The position numbers and the translations under genes were made by a program. Shown piece by piece: positions 6,072 through 8,377 of a DNA stretch of 8,377 nt (position 1 is the stretch's first letter; every line of letters begins with the position of its first letter). Source of the DNA: Alphaproteobacteria bacterium. GTDB taxonomy: Bacteria > Pseudomonadota > Alphaproteobacteria > Rhodobacterales > Rhodobacteraceae. The notes under the pieces are model-generated. The model searched no databases. It worked only from the letters and a program-made list of their open reading frames with translations, and was not told where the DNA came from. Where the stretch lies: positions 1-8,377 of the forward strand of contig JAJRRX010000089.1 in NCBI GenBank assembly GCA_024279075.1. Direction: 5' to 3'.

Positions 6072-7643
6072 CTAGAAGATTGTGATATCGTCCAGCAAAG
6101 CATTTACATCGCTGATGCCATGAATTTTAAACACATCGCCATTGCCGAAATCAAGCTCAACATGGGTGCGCGCATTGCCGTTATTGGCAACATCGGACAC
6201 GCCATAAGCTGCAATAATATCCGCGCGAGACATCCAGCCACCGCCCCATAGCTGCTTTGAAAGATGGATCGTGTCGACCCCGTCTTCAAAATCCCGCACA
6301 ACATCTTTGGCCCAGCCGGATTTAAACACAAATTTATCCGCTCCGGCGCCGCCAATAAGCTTATCGCGCCCGGTGCCGCCAGCAAGGACGTCATTTCCGG
6401 CATCTCCATAAAGCATATCTCTGCCAGAGCCGCCTCTTAGCTTGTCATTGCCCGAACCACCGCGCAAGGTGTCATGCTTGCTACCACCGACGAGGGTATC
6501 ATTGCCGGTTTGGCCCCAAAGGTGGTCATTGCCGCCCACACCGAAGAAGACATCATTACCCTCATTGCCCCAAAACCAGTTATTGCCAATATTACCCAGC
6601 ACATAATCGCTTATGTGTGAGCCGATATACTTTTCAATGATGGTGCCCAGCATGATCCAGACATTATTATTGCCCCACGCATTTTCAAAGGTTGCACCCG
6701 GGGTCAGGTTTACGGTTAGGCGGCCGCCATTCCCTACATGTCCATAATTAGACCAATCGAAGGTATCAATACCGCCGGTATCAATGATGGTAAAATCAGG
6801 GGCGATGTCACTATAGCCAGCATAGGTCGTCGGCACAAAATAGTCGTCATAATATCCACCAGCAGTCGAATTGAAGCCATAAGTGGTGTTGCCTTCCCGC
6901 AGGCTAATCGTGCCATAAAGATCTTGCATCGCGAGGATATCTGCGATCATCGGGGTGACAGGGTTAGTAAATGACCGGTTCTGCGGATCAAAGTAAGACA
7001 TAATGGTGGCTTGGGTTGAATCGTTTATATAATGGTTATCACCAACCATAGTATCATGAGTACGAAAAACCGCTGAGCCGTTATAATCGCCCGCATGGCC
7101 CAAGCCCAGCGCATGGCCAATTTCGTGCATAAAGGCCGTGAACAGCTCTGTGCCAATATCATACCCATAATCATACCCGTGACCACCGGAAAAATAACCG
7201 CTCCAAACATTAACCGTCGAATCTGCAATAAACCCGTTTGCATCTGTGGTGTGGGTCGAAAAGGCACCGGCCTGATCATTGCTAATGGTTATTTGCGCTG
7301 GGCCATTGGTAACCTGGAACTGAATGCCGGTCACCAATGTCCAGGCTTCCAGAGCCTTTAGGGCATAGGCGTTGAAATTCGCCGTCCCGGCAAGCGCTGG
7401 ATTGCTAGTTAAGTTAACGGTTAAGGTATCACCGGCCTGAATGTCAAAATGCGTGCGGGCGCGGCCGGTATCAGCCCAGTAGCCATCTGTCAGGTAATTC
7501 GCGATTTGGGTATAGGAATAGACCGGCAGCTTGGCGCTTAACGGGGCAGGGTGAACGGCAGCATCTAGCGTCTTATTTTGCGTAAGCGCATAGGCTGAGG
7601 GGGGGGCTTGTGTAGCGCAGGGTGAAGCTTTCTCAGGTGGTAT
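6072..7643 (-). CDS. Serralysin-type (M10) RTX zinc metalloprotease, 5' end lost or fused
   Basis: Secreted zinc endopeptidase of the serralysin family. The frame is open from 7643 to TAG at 6072 (523 residues), but has no ATG, GTG or TTG until a TTG at 7337. Starting there would remove about 60 residues of the protease domain (YSYTQIANYLTDGYW... ALKALEAWT), so I do not accept it. The catalytic site is intact at plus 7095-7127: HEIGHALGLGH (three zinc His and the Glu), followed by a Met-turn TIMSYFDPQ. Then come a linker, about a dozen RTX nonapeptides (GNEGNDVFFGVGGNDHLWG onward) and a C-terminal secretion region with DFEDGVDTIHL, LWGGGWMS and a final DDITIF, closely like RTX1. Upstream the frame meets a stop (7644-7646) at the edge of an RTX fragment in another frame. 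It may be a 5'-truncated pseudogene, or part of a fusion broken by an indel in the run of eight C (7599-7606). Confidence 0.8.
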   Translation of the reverse strand: MPPEKASPCATQAPPSAYALTQNKTLDAAVHPAPLSAKLPVYSYTQIANYLTDGYWADTGRARTHFDIQAGDTLTVNLTSNPALAGTANFNAYALKALEAWTLVTGIQFQVTNGPAQITISNDQAGAFSTHTTDANGFIADSTVNVWSGYFSGGHGYDYGYDIGTELFTAFMHEIGHALGLGHAGDYNGSAVFRTHDTMVGDNHYINDSTQATIMSYFDPQNRSFTNPVTPMIADILAMQDLYGTISLREGNTTYGFNSTAGGYYDDYFVPTTYAGYSDIAPDFTIIDTGGIDTFDWSNYGHVGNGGRLTVNLTPGATFENAWGNNNVWIMLGTIIEKYIGSHISDYVLGNIGNNWFWGNEGNDVFFGVGGNDHLWGQTGNDTLVGGSKHDTLRGGSGNDKLRGGSGRDMLYGDAGNDVLAGGTGRDKLIGGAGADKFVFKSGWAKDVVRDFEDGVDTIHLSKQLWGGGWMSRADIIAAYGVSDVANNGNARTHVELDFGNGDVFKIHGISDVNALLDDITIF

Positions 7644-8237
7644 TCAGTTAGTCCAGATAAGGTATCATTGCCGCCGTCACCATAGAGCCGGTCGCTGCCG
7701 ACACCGCCAGAAAGCTTGTCATTTCCCGCACCACCAAAGGCTTTATCGTTGCCGAAGCCGCCGAAAAAATAATCGTTGCCCGTCGCGCCATTAAAGGTGT
7801 CACGCCCTGCGGTTCCAAAGATCCTTTCTATGCCCGTAAATGTATCAATTTTGCCGTTCTGGATCAAAACGGTTCCCTCACCTGCAGACGTTAGGGTAAC
7901 CTTAATCCCGACATAATTGTACGGGGTATTAAAATAAAGTAATTGATCAAAGCCCGCACCACCATCGACCGTGTCGCCTCCGGTGCTCATTACAAAATAT
8001 TGTGATCCAACGTTCCCTATTAAAATGTCTGGATACCGGGTGCCTGCAATGGTGCCGATATTGAAGAATGTATCTATTTGCCCCAGCCCGTTGACCACGG
8101 TGCCGCTCTTTTCGCTTGAATAGAAAACAGATATACCGGTAACGAGATTTACGTAAGATATATAATTCTGCCCGCCGCTGCCGCCGTTAATGTAATCTGA
8201 GCCCATCCCGGGGGTAAACAAGTCAGAATTGGCGGTG
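7565..8237 (-). pseudogene. RTX2: RTX repeat protein fragment cut by an IS and by a 3' fusion
   Basis: Remnant of a second RTX protein. Recognisable RTX coding runs from about 8237 (ANSDLFTPGMGSDYINGG) to about 7655 (SDRLYGDGGNDTLSG), some 194 residues. It aligns in layout with residues ~33-240 of RTX1: a first beta module (VTGISVFYSSEKSGTVVNG), a second (VGIKVTLTSAGEGTVLIQNG followed by KIDTFTGIERIFGTAGRD), then nonapeptides. About 40 N-terminal residues are missing because an insertion sequence starts at 8236-8238; the open frame continues through it only by chance. At the 3' side RTX sequence stops abruptly and the frame reads LTEYHLRKLHPALHK before a TAG at 7565, overlapping the serralysin frame. 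The C-terminal repeats and secretion signal are gone, so no exportable product is expected from this piece alone. Confidence 0.75.
7599..7606. repeat. Run of eight G (C8 on the coding strand)
   Basis: A homopolymer where the RTX2 frame and the serralysin frame overlap. One extra C, or two fewer, on the minus strand would join the two frames into one continuous RTX-protease reading frame. Such runs are prone to slippage and to sequencing error. Confidence 0.85.
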
Positions 8238-8377
8238 TGACCTGCGCCCCTAGAACTCCTCCAAAATGATGTAGAGTCCGCCCAACGAAAAGGACGGAAA
8301 ACATGAAGAAGCGATTCACGGATGAGCAGATTATTCAAATGCTGAAAGAGCAGGAGGCTGGCGAGAAGACGGCGGAC
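8236..8377 (+). mobile_element. IS3-family insertion sequence, left end (continues past window)
   Basis: From TGTGACCTGCGCCCC (8236 onward; the terminal TG is at 8236 or 8238) the RTX coding character stops and an IS-like leader begins, followed after about 65 bases by an IS3-type orfA. The TGACCTGC-C-rich start is, from memory, typical of ends in the IS407-like branch of the IS3 family. The right end, the orfB transposase and the target duplication lie outside the window, so the exact boundary cannot be proven here. Confidence 0.75.
8303..8377 (+). CDS. IS3-family transposase OrfA, N-terminal part
   Basis: The first 25 codons of a plus-strand gene that runs off the edge: MKKRFTDEQIIQMLKEQEAG followed by EKTAD. 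This is the standard beginning of OrfA of IS3-family elements (helix-turn-helix, transposase 8 / HTH_Tnp_1 type), which binds the element's ends; OrfA is normally joined to the DDE-containing OrfB by programmed -1 frameshifting. An AAGGA ribosome site lies 8 bases before the ATG. It is the only plus-strand gene in the window, and it reads away from the RTX genes. Identification rests on a short but highly characteristic N-terminus. Confidence 0.85.
   Translation, partial: MKKRFTDEQIIQMLKEQEAGEKTAD

Noticed and set aside
7335..7337. TTG as start of the serralysin gene
   Set aside because: It lies inside the protease domain, with about 60 good serralysin residues in frame upstream, and has no ribosome site in front of it.
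8238..8338. N-terminus MNNLLIRESLLHVFRPFRW for RTX2
   Set aside because: These codons are the reverse complement of the IS leader and orfA start, so the open frame through the junction is accidental.

Overview
The window looks like chromosomal DNA of an alphaproteobacterium, most likely of the Rhodobacterales (Roseobacter-type) group. The basis is the plant-type glutamate-cysteine ligase downstream of an rsmE-headed run of genes, plus type I-secreted RTX proteins ending in an acidic-then-hydrophobic tail (DDISIF, DDITIF). This is inferred from protein character; no search was possible. Every gene except the insertion-sequence gene at the right edge is read from the minus strand, so transcription runs right to left.

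Left part (1-4269), housekeeping. In transcription order: a beta-carbonic anhydrase (4269-3622); rsmE, the 16S rRNA m3U1498 methyltransferase (3621-2898), which starts on GTG directly after the carbonic anhydrase stop and is broken by a +1 frameshift in a run of six G; a two-lobed GNAT acetyltransferase (2901-2053); and a small two-helix membrane protein of unknown function (2056-1541). The last three are joined by 4-base ATGA overlaps, so the run has the shape of one operon. A 321-base gap follows, holding a perfect 42-bp spacerless palindrome (1369-1410), and then gshA (1219 to beyond base 1), cut by the window edge.

Right part (4465-8377), secreted RTX proteins and mobile DNA. One intact RTX protein (5877-4465, 470 aa) consists only of calcium-binding repeats, two copies of a Gly/Thr/Asp-rich beta module, and a C-terminal secretion region. 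Upstream of it is a serralysin-type zinc metalloprotease (stop at 6072) with an intact HExxHxxGxxH site, RTX repeats and the same secretion tail, but no usable start codon. Its frame opens just after a junction with the remains of a second RTX protein (8237-7565), which is itself cut at its 5' side by an IS3-family insertion sequence running off the right edge (from about 8236, orfA from 8303 on the plus strand).

Working picture: a cluster of exported, calcium-folded RTX proteins, one a protease, has been damaged by an IS insertion and a deletion or fusion between RTX2 and the serralysin gene. Of these only RTX1 is clearly intact. No type I transporter (ABC or membrane-fusion protein) or protease inhibitor gene is in the window. 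I found no CRISPR array, tRNA or rRNA, and no clear evidence of a wholly new system. The strongest oddities are the RTX2/serralysin junction, the IS breakpoint, the rsmE frameshift and the 42-bp palindrome.
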